Shown here piece by piece: positions 1 to 7,103 of a stretch of 64,000 nt of DNA. A program made the translations under genes and the position numbers. The stretch comes from Terriglobia bacterium (GTDB lineage Bacteria; Acidobacteriota; Terriglobia; Terriglobales; Acidobacteriaceae): positions 237,001-301,000 of the forward strand of contig JAIQFD010000004.1 of NCBI GenBank assembly GCA_020073495.1. Direction: 5' to 3'. The notes beneath the pieces were generated by a model. The model was not told the origin of the DNA, did no database searches, and saw nothing but the letters and a program-made list of their open reading frames with translations. Positions within the stretch are counted from its first letter, which is position 1. Each line of letters starts with the position of its first letter.

Positions 1-6
1 AGAAAC

Positions 7-1002
7 TCATACAAACATCCGCCGCCAGTACTGCCGGCGCGACAAGGTCCTCGTCGCCTGCGCCGGAATACCATTACCCTTCAGGCGCTCCACCGCAGTG
101 CGGGCCGCCGTTTTCGAGGAAAACAGCCCGTAGACAACCGACCCTGAGCCGGAGAGGGACGCATACCGGGCTCCTACCCGCTCCAGGGCACGCTTCACGT
201 CACGCAGTTCGGGATGCTCAGAAAAGACGACCCGTTCAAAGTCGTTTTCGATCCCGGCACGGACAAGGTCGAGAAGCAGTGCCTCGGCCCGGTCCCCGGC
301 CCCTCTCCACCGCACGGGGCTGGGAACACCGGTGGAAGAACCCCTCAGCCACGCAAAAATAGAGTGGCTGAACCGATTCATTTTACTGGATATAGCGGGA
401 GAGGTCAATTTCCTGGACTGGCCCCCTCGGATTCGCCCGGAACGCCGATCCCAGGCCGCGAACGCTTGTGGGGTGGAGACGCCAGCGGTAGGCATGACTA
501 CCACGCAGTCGAGAGCAGGCAGGTCTTCCAGGGGATAGACCTCCTCGCCGCGGCCGGTGCCGAGGATGGTGCCGCCGACCAGGAACAGGGGCACGTCGGA
601 GCCGACCTCGGTGGCGATGCGCAGGCGGTCTCGGGGAGAGAGCTCAACCTTCAGCACGCGCTCCAGCCCCAGCATGGTGGCGACGGCGTTGGACGAGGCG
701 CCGCCCAGGCCGCCCTGCACCGGCAGCCTTTTCTCGATGGCGATGGTGACCCTGGCGCGCTTGCCGAGCGTGCGCAGGACGAGGTCGGCAATGCGATGGC
801 AGGTGTTAGATCGGTCGGTGGGGACGCTGCGCGCGTTGGATCTCAACTCGATACCGCTGCCCCGGCCCACGCTGACGCGCACCACATCGTGCAGCGCGAT
901 GGTCTGGTACACGGTGCGCAGCTCGTGAAATCCATCGGGGCGCGTGGGACCGATGCGCAGGCCGATGTTGATCTTGGCGAACGAGCGAACCGCGACGGGC
1001 AT
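7..1002 (-). CDS. ispE: 4-diphosphocytidyl-2-C-methyl-D-erythritol kinase
   Basis: GHMP-family kinase that phosphorylates CDP-methylerythritol in the cytoplasmic MEP route to isoprenoids. The product is 331 aa. The N-terminal FAKINIGLRI segment and the glycine-rich ATP loop PVQGGLGGASSN (about residues 94-105) are typical, and a C-terminal LSGSGSVVYGLF motif follows. The ATG at 1002 is chosen because family similarity begins there; an upstream in-frame extension to 1074 has no family similarity. Most IspE proteins are about 280-300 aa, and the extra length lies around residues 200-245 before the IENDFE motif. The gene ends 6 bases from the window edge, so downstream context is not visible. 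Confidence 0.95.
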   Translation of the reverse strand: MPVAVRSFAKINIGLRIGPTRPDGFHELRTVYQTIALHDVVRVSVGRGSGIELRSNARSVPTDRSNTCHRIADLVLRTLGKRARVTIAIEKRLPVQGGLGGASSNAVATMLGLERVLKVELSPRDRLRIATEVGSDVPLFLVGGTILGTGRGEEVYPLEDLPALDCVVVMPTAGVSTPQAFAAWDRRSGRIRGGQSRKLTSPAISSKMNRFSHSIFAWLRGSSTGVPSPVRWRGAGDRAEALLLDLVRAGIENDFERVVFSEHPELRDVKRALERVGARYASLSGSGSVVYGLFSSKTAARTAVERLKGNGIPAQATRTLSRRQYWRRMFV

Positions 1003-1116
1003 GTCCGGGCATTGTAAACCAGCAGTCAGCGCCCACCACTCAGCCAGGGAAACTGTGTCGCAATGGATGAACACTAATGACCCAACCTGGGTGCTGAAAA
1101 ACCGGACACATAACGA

Positions 1117-2532
1117 ATGACTCGTACTATGCTGCTGTCAGGGGTGAGGGTGAGCCGCATTCCAGTGTTGTCCACGCTGTTCGAATGGGAGGGCACCGTC
1201 GGCCGCGGCCAGTACTTCGGCTACGGTGCGACGCTGTTTGCGCTGAAATACACGGTCGACAGAGTGGTCGCGAAGCAGGTCTTCCACCGGCCGTGGACAC
1301 CACTGAATTACTACGAACCTGCGGGCGCGTTCTCGATCGTGAGTCTGCCAGCGAGCGAGCAGCGGTTCTTTTACACCATGCTCGCCATCGCCATCCCTTT
1401 CATCTGGTTCGGCGTGTTGCTGACCGTGAAGCGGCTCCGCGATCTCGGCTATCCGCTCGGCTGGACCGTTCTGTTCTTCGTTCCCTTCGTGAATCTGCTT
1501 TTCTTTGTAGTGCTCAGCATTCTGCCCGGCGACTCAGCCGCCGCGTCCGCTACGGTTCAGGCAACCAGTTACTGGGAGAACGTTGCGCCGGAGAGCAAAC
1601 TCGGCGCGGCGTTCGCCGGGGTGCTGCTTTGCACTCCGATCGCCCTGCTGCTGACGCTCTTCGGGGTCAAAGTACTGGCGAATTATGGATGGGGACTTTT
1701 CGTCGGCGTCCCGTTCGTTGTTGGATTCGTTTCCGTGGCTGTGTACAACCTGGGCGGGCGGCGGCGGAAGCGAGAGTCGATCGCGGTTTCGATGCTCGCG
1801 TTGTTGATCGCGGGCACGACGCTGTTGTTCGTCGCCATCGAAGGAGCAGTGTGCCTGCTGATGGCGCTGCCCATCGCGGCGCCGATCGCGATGATGGGCG
1901 GGGCGCTGGCCCACAGCATCTTCTCGCGTCCGTTGCCGCCGCATCCAGTACCGCAGGTGTTCGGGGCTCTGGTGCTGGCACTGCCCATGCTGATGGCCGG
2001 AGAACAGGGGGCGCACTTGCCGCCACGGCCCATTGCGATCCACTCGGAAGTGGTGGTGAATGCGCCTCCGCAGAAAGTCTGGAACCAACTGATCGCCTTC
2101 GCGCAGATCCCAGATCAGCGCGAATGGTTGTTCCATACCGGCGTCGCCTATCCCATCCGCGCCGAGATCCAGGGTCACGGGCCGGGCGCGGTGCGTTACT
2201 GCGTGTTCTCCACCGGAGCGTTCGTCGAGCCAATCGAGGTTTGGGACGAGCCGCACCGGCTGAGCTTCTCGGTGCGCGATCAGCCGCCGGTCATGCAGGA
2301 ATGGTCACCATACGACATCAAGCCGGCCCACCTGGCACAGAACTACCTGCTTTCGCGCCGCGGCGAGTTCCGGCTCACCGAATTACCCGGCGGGCGCACG
2401 CGCCTGGAAGGTACGACCTGGTACGAGAACCGCTTCTGGCCCGGAGCCTACTGGCAGGTGTGGTCGGATTACTTCATCCATCGCATCCACATGCGGGTGC
2501 TGGAGCACATCAAGACCTTGGCGGAGCGTTAG
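1117..2532 (+). CDS. DUF805-like membrane protein fused to SRPBCC (polyketide cyclase-like) domain
   Basis: 471 aa. The first third resembles DUF805: FEWEGTVGRGQYFGYG, then hydrophobic segments around the VKRLRDLGYPLGW motif. A further block of predicted membrane helices reaches to about residue 300. The last 160 residues read as a soluble SRPBCC ligand-binding domain, starting near EVVVNAPPQKVWNQL and ending in the RLEGTTWYENRFWP region. Such domains bind hydrophobic ligands, but the substrate cannot be inferred. The gene is convergent with hicA, and the two coding ends overlap by 4 bp. The ATG at 1117 has no clear ribosome site, and a GTG at 1150 is possible. The domain calls are by eye; the fusion itself is plain in the reading frame. 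Confidence 0.8.
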   Translation: MTRTMLLSGVRVSRIPVLSTLFEWEGTVGRGQYFGYGATLFALKYTVDRVVAKQVFHRPWTPLNYYEPAGAFSIVSLPASEQRFFYTMLAIAIPFIWFGVLLTVKRLRDLGYPLGWTVLFFVPFVNLLFFVVLSILPGDSAAASATVQATSYWENVAPESKLGAAFAGVLLCTPIALLLTLFGVKVLANYGWGLFVGVPFVVGFVSVAVYNLGGRRRKRESIAVSMLALLIAGTTLLFVAIEGAVCLLMALPIAAPIAMMGGALAHSIFSRPLPPHPVPQVFGALVLALPMLMAGEQGAHLPPRPIAIHSEVVVNAPPQKVWNQLIAFAQIPDQREWLFHTGVAYPIRAEIQGHGPGAVRYCVFSTGAFVEPIEVWDEPHRLSFSVRDQPPVMQEWSPYDIKPAHLAQNYLLSRRGEFRLTELPGGRTRLEGTTWYENRFWPGAYWQVWSDYFIHRIHMRVLEHIKTLAER

Positions 2533-2750
2533 CCCTCAAACTCGCTGCGAGGCACGCCGGATTGGCGGATCACCGACAGCAAGGTCCCAGTCTTTAACTC
2601 GCGATGATTCGGTACCGGGACCGTGACCGTCGTGTCGGCCATTCTTTTTTGCATGATGATGTGGCTGCCACGCCGGCGGACTTCCACGAACCCGTGACGG
2701 GAGAGGATGGCACAAATTTCCGCTCCGGAGAGGATCCGGAGTTTAGTCAC
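2529..2750 (-). CDS. hicA: HicA-family mRNA interferase toxin
   Basis: 73 aa double-stranded-RNA-binding-fold toxin, which in characterised HicA proteins cleaves mRNA. The core signature is present: RRRGSHIIM with the catalytic histidine, followed by VPVPNHRELKTGTLLSVIRQSG. The GTG at 2750 is chosen; it overlaps the hicB stop by 8 bp, implying translational coupling. An in-frame ATG at 2762 would give 77 aa. The order is antitoxin then toxin, the reverse of E. coli hicAB but common elsewhere. It lies downstream of ruvB on the same strand. Confidence 0.88.
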   Translation of the reverse strand: MTKLRILSGAEICAILSRHGFVEVRRRGSHIIMQKRMADTTVTVPVPNHRELKTGTLLSVIRQSGVPRSEFEG

Positions 2751-2970
2751 CCGCGACCTCAAGGCGGGTCACGAATACCTCGGTGTGCAGACGACGCTGG
2801 ACCTCGGAAGGATCCGCAGTCTCAAGGAATAACTCGACTGCTTCCTTCAGGTTTAGGCGAGCTGCCTCGATGCTCTCACCCTGGCTCGCAATGTCGAACT
2901 CAGGACAGAGCGCGACATACATGTCGCCCTCGCGCTCGATGATGGCGGTCAGCTGTCGAGGTGGTTTCAT
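2743..2970 (-). CDS. hicB: HicB-family antitoxin (single-domain)
   Basis: 75 aa from the ATG at 2970; a GTG at 2979 adds three residues. The sequence is one HicB ferredoxin-like fold, with the hallmark YVALCPEFDIASQGES followed by ARLNLKEAVELFLE. This fold binds HicA and blocks its active site. I see no C-terminal helix-turn-helix or ribbon-helix-helix extension of the kind that lets larger HicB proteins autoregulate, so any repression would need another mechanism. The gene starts 12 bp after ruvB ends, so the pair may be cotranscribed with ruvB. Confidence 0.87.
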   Translation of the reverse strand: MKPPRQLTAIIEREGDMYVALCPEFDIASQGESIEAARLNLKEAVELFLETADPSEVQRRLHTEVFVTRLEVAGD

Positions 2971-2982
2971 ATCTGTCACATT

Positions 2983-4026
2983 CTAGAACAGCGCCGACTG
3001 TTTGCGGCTGGGCGTGATGCCGAAGTGGTCGTAGGCGAGCTTGGTGGCGACGCGGCCGCGCGGGGTGCGATCGAGGAAGCCGATCTGGATGAGGAAGGGC
3101 TCGTACATCTCCTCGATGGCCTCGGGCTCTTCGGCGAGCGCGGCGGCGAGGGTGTTCACGCCGACCGGGCCGCCCTGGTACTTCTCGATGATGGTGAGCA
3201 GGAGCTTGCGGTCGATCTCGTCGAAGCCGTGCTTGTCCACTTCGAGCATCTCCAGCGCAGCCTCCGCGGTGGCTATGTCGATGCGGCCGGCGCCGCGCAC
3301 CTGGGCGTAGTCGCGCACGCGCCGCAGCAGGCGGTTGGCGATGCGTGGCGTGCCGCGGGCGCGCATGGCGATCTCGGAGGCCCCATCGTTCTCGATCGCG
3401 ACGCCCAGGATCTCCGCCGAGCGCTTGACGATGATCTCCAAGTCGGCGTGCGTGTAGAACTCGAGGCGCAGCATGATGCCGAAGCGCGAGCGCAGGGGCG
3501 CTGAAAGCAGCCCAGCGCGGGTGGTGGCGCCGACGAAGGTGAAATGCGGGATCTCGAAGGTGTGGGTGCGCGCCGAGGGTCCCTGGCCGATGATGATGTC
3601 GAGCTGGTAGTCCTCGAGTGCGGCGTAGAGCAGTTCTTCCAGCGCCGGCTGCATGCGGTGCACCTCGTCGAAGAAGAGCACCTGCTTGGCTTTCAGGTTG
3701 GTGAGGATCGCGGTGAGGTCGCCCTTGATCTGCAAGACCGGCGCCGAGGTCTGCTGGAGGCTGACCGCGAGCTCGTTGGCGATGATGCTGGCCAGCGTGG
3801 TCTTGCCCAGCCCGGGCGGGCCGTAGAGTAGGACGTGGTCCATGGCCTCGCCGCGGGACCTGGCGGCTTCGATGGCGACGGAGAGCTGGTTCTTGACTTT
3901 GTGTTGCCCGATGAATTCGGCCAGACGCTGCGGGCGCAGCTTGAGTTCGAAGGAGGCGTCGTCGTCAAGCGGCGCGGCGGAAACGATGCGGTCTTTCAGG
4001 TCAGGATTGTTCTTGGGCGAGGCCAC
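2983..4026 (-). CDS. ruvB: Holliday junction branch-migration helicase RuvB
   Basis: 347 aa AAA+ hexameric motor that, with RuvA, moves Holliday junctions during recombinational repair. Walker A GPPGLGKT lies near residues 69-76 and Walker B LFFDEVHR near 117-124, followed by the sensor region [20 protein letters not shown]-terminal winged-helix region contains [15 protein letters not shown]. The GTG at 4026 gives the usual family length. An upstream in-frame extension is arginine-rich and comes from another gene's alternative frame. ruvA and ruvC are not nearby in this window. Confidence 0.96.
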   Translation of the reverse strand: MASPKNNPDLKDRIVSAAPLDDDASFELKLRPQRLAEFIGQHKVKNQLSVAIEAARSRGEAMDHVLLYGPPGLGKTTLASIIANELAVSLQQTSAPVLQIKGDLTAILTNLKAKQVLFFDEVHRMQPALEELLYAALEDYQLDIIIGQGPSARTHTFEIPHFTFVGATTRAGLLSAPLRSRFGIMLRLEFYTHADLEIIVKRSAEILGVAIENDGASEIAMRARGTPRIANRLLRRVRDYAQVRGAGRIDIATAEAALEMLEVDKHGFDEIDRKLLLTIIEKYQGGPVGVNTLAAALAEEPEAIEEMYEPFLIQIGFLDRTPRGRVATKLAYDHFGITPSRKQSALF

Positions 4027-4069
4027 TGAGCGGATAGTAGCGAGAAACGCTCCGGCAGGCAAACGGACG

Positions 4070-4272
4070 TTAGGGACGCTCGCGCAGGCCGCCCACCTCG
4101 GCGATGACCTGCTTCTCGACCTCCTCACCGTCGACGTACACGACGCGCATCAGGCGCAGGCGGCTGGAGCGCGGGCGACGGCAGAGGCCAGGTCGAGATC
4201 GTGGAAGGCGGATGAGGGCTCCCACTCATCGCCGTTCAGCGCGCAGCTCTCGTATTGCTCGAAGCGGGCCAA
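4070..4272 (-). pseudogene. frameshifted small hypothetical protein gene
   Basis: The minus strand from a TTG at 4272 reads as a coherent protein start (LARFEQYE, then WEPSSAFHDLDLASAVAR) and stops at a TGA. The adjacent frame then reads [20 protein letters not shown] through GGLRERP to a stop at 4070-4072. Joining the two frames near 4160-4170 gives a compact protein of about 67 aa; the span is 203 bp, not a multiple of three. I infer a one-base deletion, or a sequencing error, in the run of GC-rich Arg/Ala codons. The protein family is not recognised. It lies 43 bp upstream of ruvB on the same strand. Confidence 0.5.
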
Positions 4273-4278
4273 TCTATA

Positions 4279-4306
4279 GTTGCCAGTTGTCGGTTGTCGG
4301 TTGTCA
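4279..4306. repeat. 7-bp tandem repeat element (heptamer element 1)
   Basis: Four consecutive 7-bp units: one GTTGCCA, two GTTGTCG, one GTTGTCA. They sit in the gap between the EF-G-like gene and the frameshifted gene. No inverted arm is visible, unlike the related elements at 12549, 42072, 47053 and 62395. Confidence 0.6.
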
Positions 4307-4321
4307 GTCACCCATTAAAGA

Positions 4322-4340
4322 GGGCGGCATCCCGCCGCCC
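4322..4340 (-). terminator. intrinsic terminator of the EF-G-like gene
   Basis: On the minus strand a 7-bp GC stem (GGGCGGC paired with GCCGCCC, 5-nt loop) lies about 20 bp past the stop of the EF-G-like gene and is followed by TCTTTAAT. Confidence 0.6.
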
Positions 4341-4359
4341 CTGGAGGTCGGCGAACAGC

Positions 4360-6462
4360 CTACTCTTCTTCTTCGATGACTTCGCCGCGCTCCGCCTTGG
4401 CCGCTGCGATGATCTTTTCCTGCTGCTGCTGCGGGACGATGTCGTAGTGATTCATCTCCATGTTGAAGGAGCCGCGGCCCTGGGTCATGGAAGTGAGGTC
4501 GGCGCCGTAGGTCAACATCTCGGCCATGGGGACTTCGGCCTTGACCACGGTCTTGCCGCCCTTGTTGTCCATGCCCTGAATGCGGCCGCGCCGCGAGTTG
4601 AGGTCGCCCATGATACTGCCGGCGAATTCGTCGGGAGCGGTGATCTCGACTTTCATGATGGGCTCGAGCAGCGTGGGTTTGGCCTGCTCCATCGCCTTCT
4701 TGAAGGCGAGGCGGCCGGCCACCTTGAATGACAGTTCGTTCGAGTCCACGTCGTGGTAGCTGCCGTCGTAGAGGATCACCTTGAAGTCCACGACCGGGTA
4801 GCCGGCCAGGTAGCCGCGCTGGGCCGCCTCGACGATGCCCTTCTCCACGGCGGGGATGAAGTTCCTGGGGATCGAGCCGCCGAAGATGTCGTTGACGAAC
4901 TCGAATCCACCGCCGCGCGGCATCGGCTCCATCTTGATCTTGCAGTCGCCGAACTGGCCGTGTCCGCCGGTCTGCTTCTTGTGGCGTCCGTGGGCGTCGG
5001 CGCGGCCGCGGATGGTCTCGCGATACGGAACCTTCGGGGCCTTGAGGTTCACTTCCGCGTGGTAGCGCTTCTTGAGCTTGGAGACGACGACCTCGATGTG
5101 CTGCTGGCCGGTGCCCGCGATCAGGAACTCCTTGGTCTGCGGATCGCGGAAGAACCGCAGCATCGCGTCCTCTTCCATCATGCGGTGGATGCTGGAGAGC
5201 TTGTCTTCATCGCCGCGGGTCTTGGGCTCGATGGCGAAGCTGATGGCGGGCTCGGGCAGCTTGACCACCGGATACTGGATGGGCGCGTTCTTGTCGCCCA
5301 GCGTGTCGCCGGTCAGCGTGTCGCGCAACTTGGCCACGGCGCCGATGTCGCCGGCGTGTAACTCGGTCACCGGTACGGCGGTCTTGCCCTGAATGATGGA
5401 GATATGTGCCAGTTTTTCCGACGAGTTCTTGGTGAAGTTCTGCACGGTGGCATCGTTCTTCAACACGCCGGAATAGACCTTGAAGTACGAGATGCGCCCC
5501 GCGAAGGGGTCGCTGACGGTCTTGAAAACGTAGAGCGAGAGCGGCTCGGAATCGGCGACCTTGCGGCGCGCGGGCTCGCCGTTGTTCGGTGACGGCGCGG
5601 CTTCGACCGGCTGGCGTTCGGCGGCCGTCGGAGCGTACTCCACCAGGAAATCCAGCAGCTTGTCCGTCCCGATGTTGCCCAACCCGCTGGTGAACAGGAC
5701 GGGGAAGATCCTGTCGTCGCGGATGGCTTCGTGTAGCGCGGGAACCAGGTGCTCCTCGGGGATCGTGCCCTTCTCGAAGAATTCCTCCATCAGCTTGTCG
5801 TCGCCCTCGGCGACGATCTCGACCAGCTTCTCGTGGGCCGCCTGGGCCGCGTCCTTCAGGTTGGCGGGAATATCGACTTCCTTGCCCTTGCCGCTGCCAC
5901 CCATGTCATAGCTGTAGGCCTTCATGCGGACCAGGTCCACGATGCCGGCCAGATTCTTCTCGCTTCCGATGGGTAGTTGCAGCGGGATCACCGTACGGCC
6001 GAACGTGCTGGTCAGTGATTCCATCAGCCGGTCGTAGTTGGCGCGCTCGCGGTCCATGCGGGCGCCGACGATGATGCGCGGCAGCTTGAACTCGTCGGCG
6101 TAGCCCCAGACCTTCTCGGTGACGACCTCGACGCCGCTCACGCCGTCCACCACCACGATGGCCGATTCGACCGCGACCATCGACGTCTTCGCCTCGTGCA
6201 CGAACATGTTGAAACCGGGGTTGTCGAGCAGGTTGATCTTGACGTTCTTCCACTCGGCGTGCCCGATGCCGGTGGAGATGGTCATCTTGCGCGCCACTTC
6301 TTCTTCGTCGTAGTCGGTGACCGTGCTGCCGTCGTCCACCCGCCCCAGGCGTTGCGTCGAGCCGGCCGTAAAGAGCATGGCCGAGACCAGCGACGTCTTG
6401 CCCGCGTGCGAGTGGCCCAGTACAGCGACGTTGCGGATGTTTGCCCCTTCGTAGACTTTCAC
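4360..6462 (-). CDS. EF-G-like translational GTPase (divergent FusA paralogue)
   Basis: 700 aa with the full EF-G layout: G domain, domain II, III, IV (TGGHGQFGDCKIKMEP) and C-terminal V. It belongs to the EF-G-like branch rather than canonical FusA, since the P-loop reads GHSHAGKTSL instead of AHIDAGKTT. Two GTPase motifs differ: the G3 DTPGH position reads DNPGF, so the catalytic histidine position is Phe, and the G4 NKxD position reads ARMD. The start is GTG at 6462, with AAGGAG 6 bp upstream. Canonical FusA is presumably elsewhere. The role could be translocation, ribosome recycling or a stress function; none can be assigned from sequence. A stem-loop terminator follows. Confidence 0.85.
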   Translation of the reverse strand: MKVYEGANIRNVAVLGHSHAGKTSLVSAMLFTAGSTQRLGRVDDGSTVTDYDEEEVARKMTISTGIGHAEWKNVKINLLDNPGFNMFVHEAKTSMVAVESAIVVVDGVSGVEVVTEKVWGYADEFKLPRIIVGARMDRERANYDRLMESLTSTFGRTVIPLQLPIGSEKNLAGIVDLVRMKAYSYDMGGSGKGKEVDIPANLKDAAQAAHEKLVEIVAEGDDKLMEEFFEKGTIPEEHLVPALHEAIRDDRIFPVLFTSGLGNIGTDKLLDFLVEYAPTAAERQPVEAAPSPNNGEPARRKVADSEPLSLYVFKTVSDPFAGRISYFKVYSGVLKNDATVQNFTKNSSEKLAHISIIQGKTAVPVTELHAGDIGAVAKLRDTLTGDTLGDKNAPIQYPVVKLPEPAISFAIEPKTRGDEDKLSSIHRMMEEDAMLRFFRDPQTKEFLIAGTGQQHIEVVVSKLKKRYHAEVNLKAPKVPYRETIRGRADAHGRHKKQTGGHGQFGDCKIKMEPMPRGGGFEFVNDIFGGSIPRNFIPAVEKGIVEAAQRGYLAGYPVVDFKVILYDGSYHDVDSNELSFKVAGRLAFKKAMEQAKPTLLEPIMKVEITAPDEFAGSIMGDLNSRRGRIQGMDNKGGKTVVKAEVPMAEMLTYGADLTSMTQGRGSFNMEMNHYDIVPQQQQEKIIAAAKAERGEVIEEEE

Positions 6463-6497
6463 GGTGACTCCTTAATGAATAAGCCAAGAGGGGATGC

Positions 6498-6575
6498 GGC
6501 AGGAGTCATCGCCTGCCGGCGACCGACCTTCTGGGCTGGTGTCCCGGATGGCCGGGACAGCCACGGTTTCCGTGG
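6498..6575 (-). other. three consecutive hairpins in the leader of the EF-G-like gene
   Basis: Within 80 bp upstream of the GTG at 6462 lie three stems: GGCAGG/CCTGCC (6498-6517), TGTCCCGG/CCGGGACA (6540-6559) and CCACGG/CCGTGG (6561-6575, 3-nt loop). None is followed by a T-run on the coding strand, so this looks like leader RNA structure rather than a terminator. It matches no RNA family that I recognise. Confidence 0.35.
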
Positions 6576-6672
6576 CGGAGAGCTGGCAGAAATGGTCATC
6601 CTATCATGCGGCAAAATAGCGGCTCAACGTCTCCGATGCCGTCCTGGATCTTGGCGTAGAATATCCGCACTT

Positions 6673-7017
6673 ATGGCAAGGGTGGGGGCACGAGGGTTGC
6701 TGTTGGTGCTGGTGGCGAGCTGGTTCGCGCCGGCAGCCCTGGCTACCTACGCCTCTCCCGAGCATTCCTGCTGCCGCCGCGCCGGGCACCATTGCCAGCC
6801 GAGTGCCGAGAAGACCTTTCGCGACGCCAAACTGCATTGTCACAACTGCCAGGGATTGGTGTCAGCCCACCAGGCGCCGCGCGTACACACGGCTTTCACC
6901 GCCATCGCGCCGAACGATGAGCACCGGTTCGTCCGCGAATTCTCATCCGCTAATCGGTCCACGCCGGAGCCTAAGGAAGAAACCGGCCGGGCGCCTCCGA
7001 CCGTCTCCTCTCGCTGA
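6673..7017 (+). CDS. small secreted Cys/His-rich protein
   Basis: 114 aa. A signal peptide is visible (MARVGARG then LLLVLVASWFAPAALA, cleavage near residue 24). The mature part is rich in potential metal ligands: HSCCRRAGHHC, then LHCHNC about 15 residues later. The remainder is polar and low in complexity. The gene ends 87 bp before a TonB-dependent receptor gene on the same strand, a position suggesting a joint role in uptake or metal handling. That role is inference from the ligand pattern and the neighbour. I do not recognise a named family. The ATG at 6673 is chosen because it opens the signal peptide. Confidence 0.6.
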   Translation: MARVGARGLLLVLVASWFAPAALATYASPEHSCCRRAGHHCQPSAEKTFRDAKLHCHNCQGLVSAHQAPRVHTAFTAIAPNDEHRFVREFSSANRSTPEPKEETGRAPPTVSSR

Positions 7018-7103
7018 TTCCACGCGGCCCGTTTCGGCCGCCCACGTTGCACGCAGCCCGTGTGCTGCGCGCGTCCATTTGCCTCTAGTGGGAGAGTTTC
7101 AAG

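Noticed and set aside
2604..2942. Plus-strand frame opposite hicBA
   Set aside because: It has no family similarity, and both hicA and hicB on the other strand show clear family motifs.
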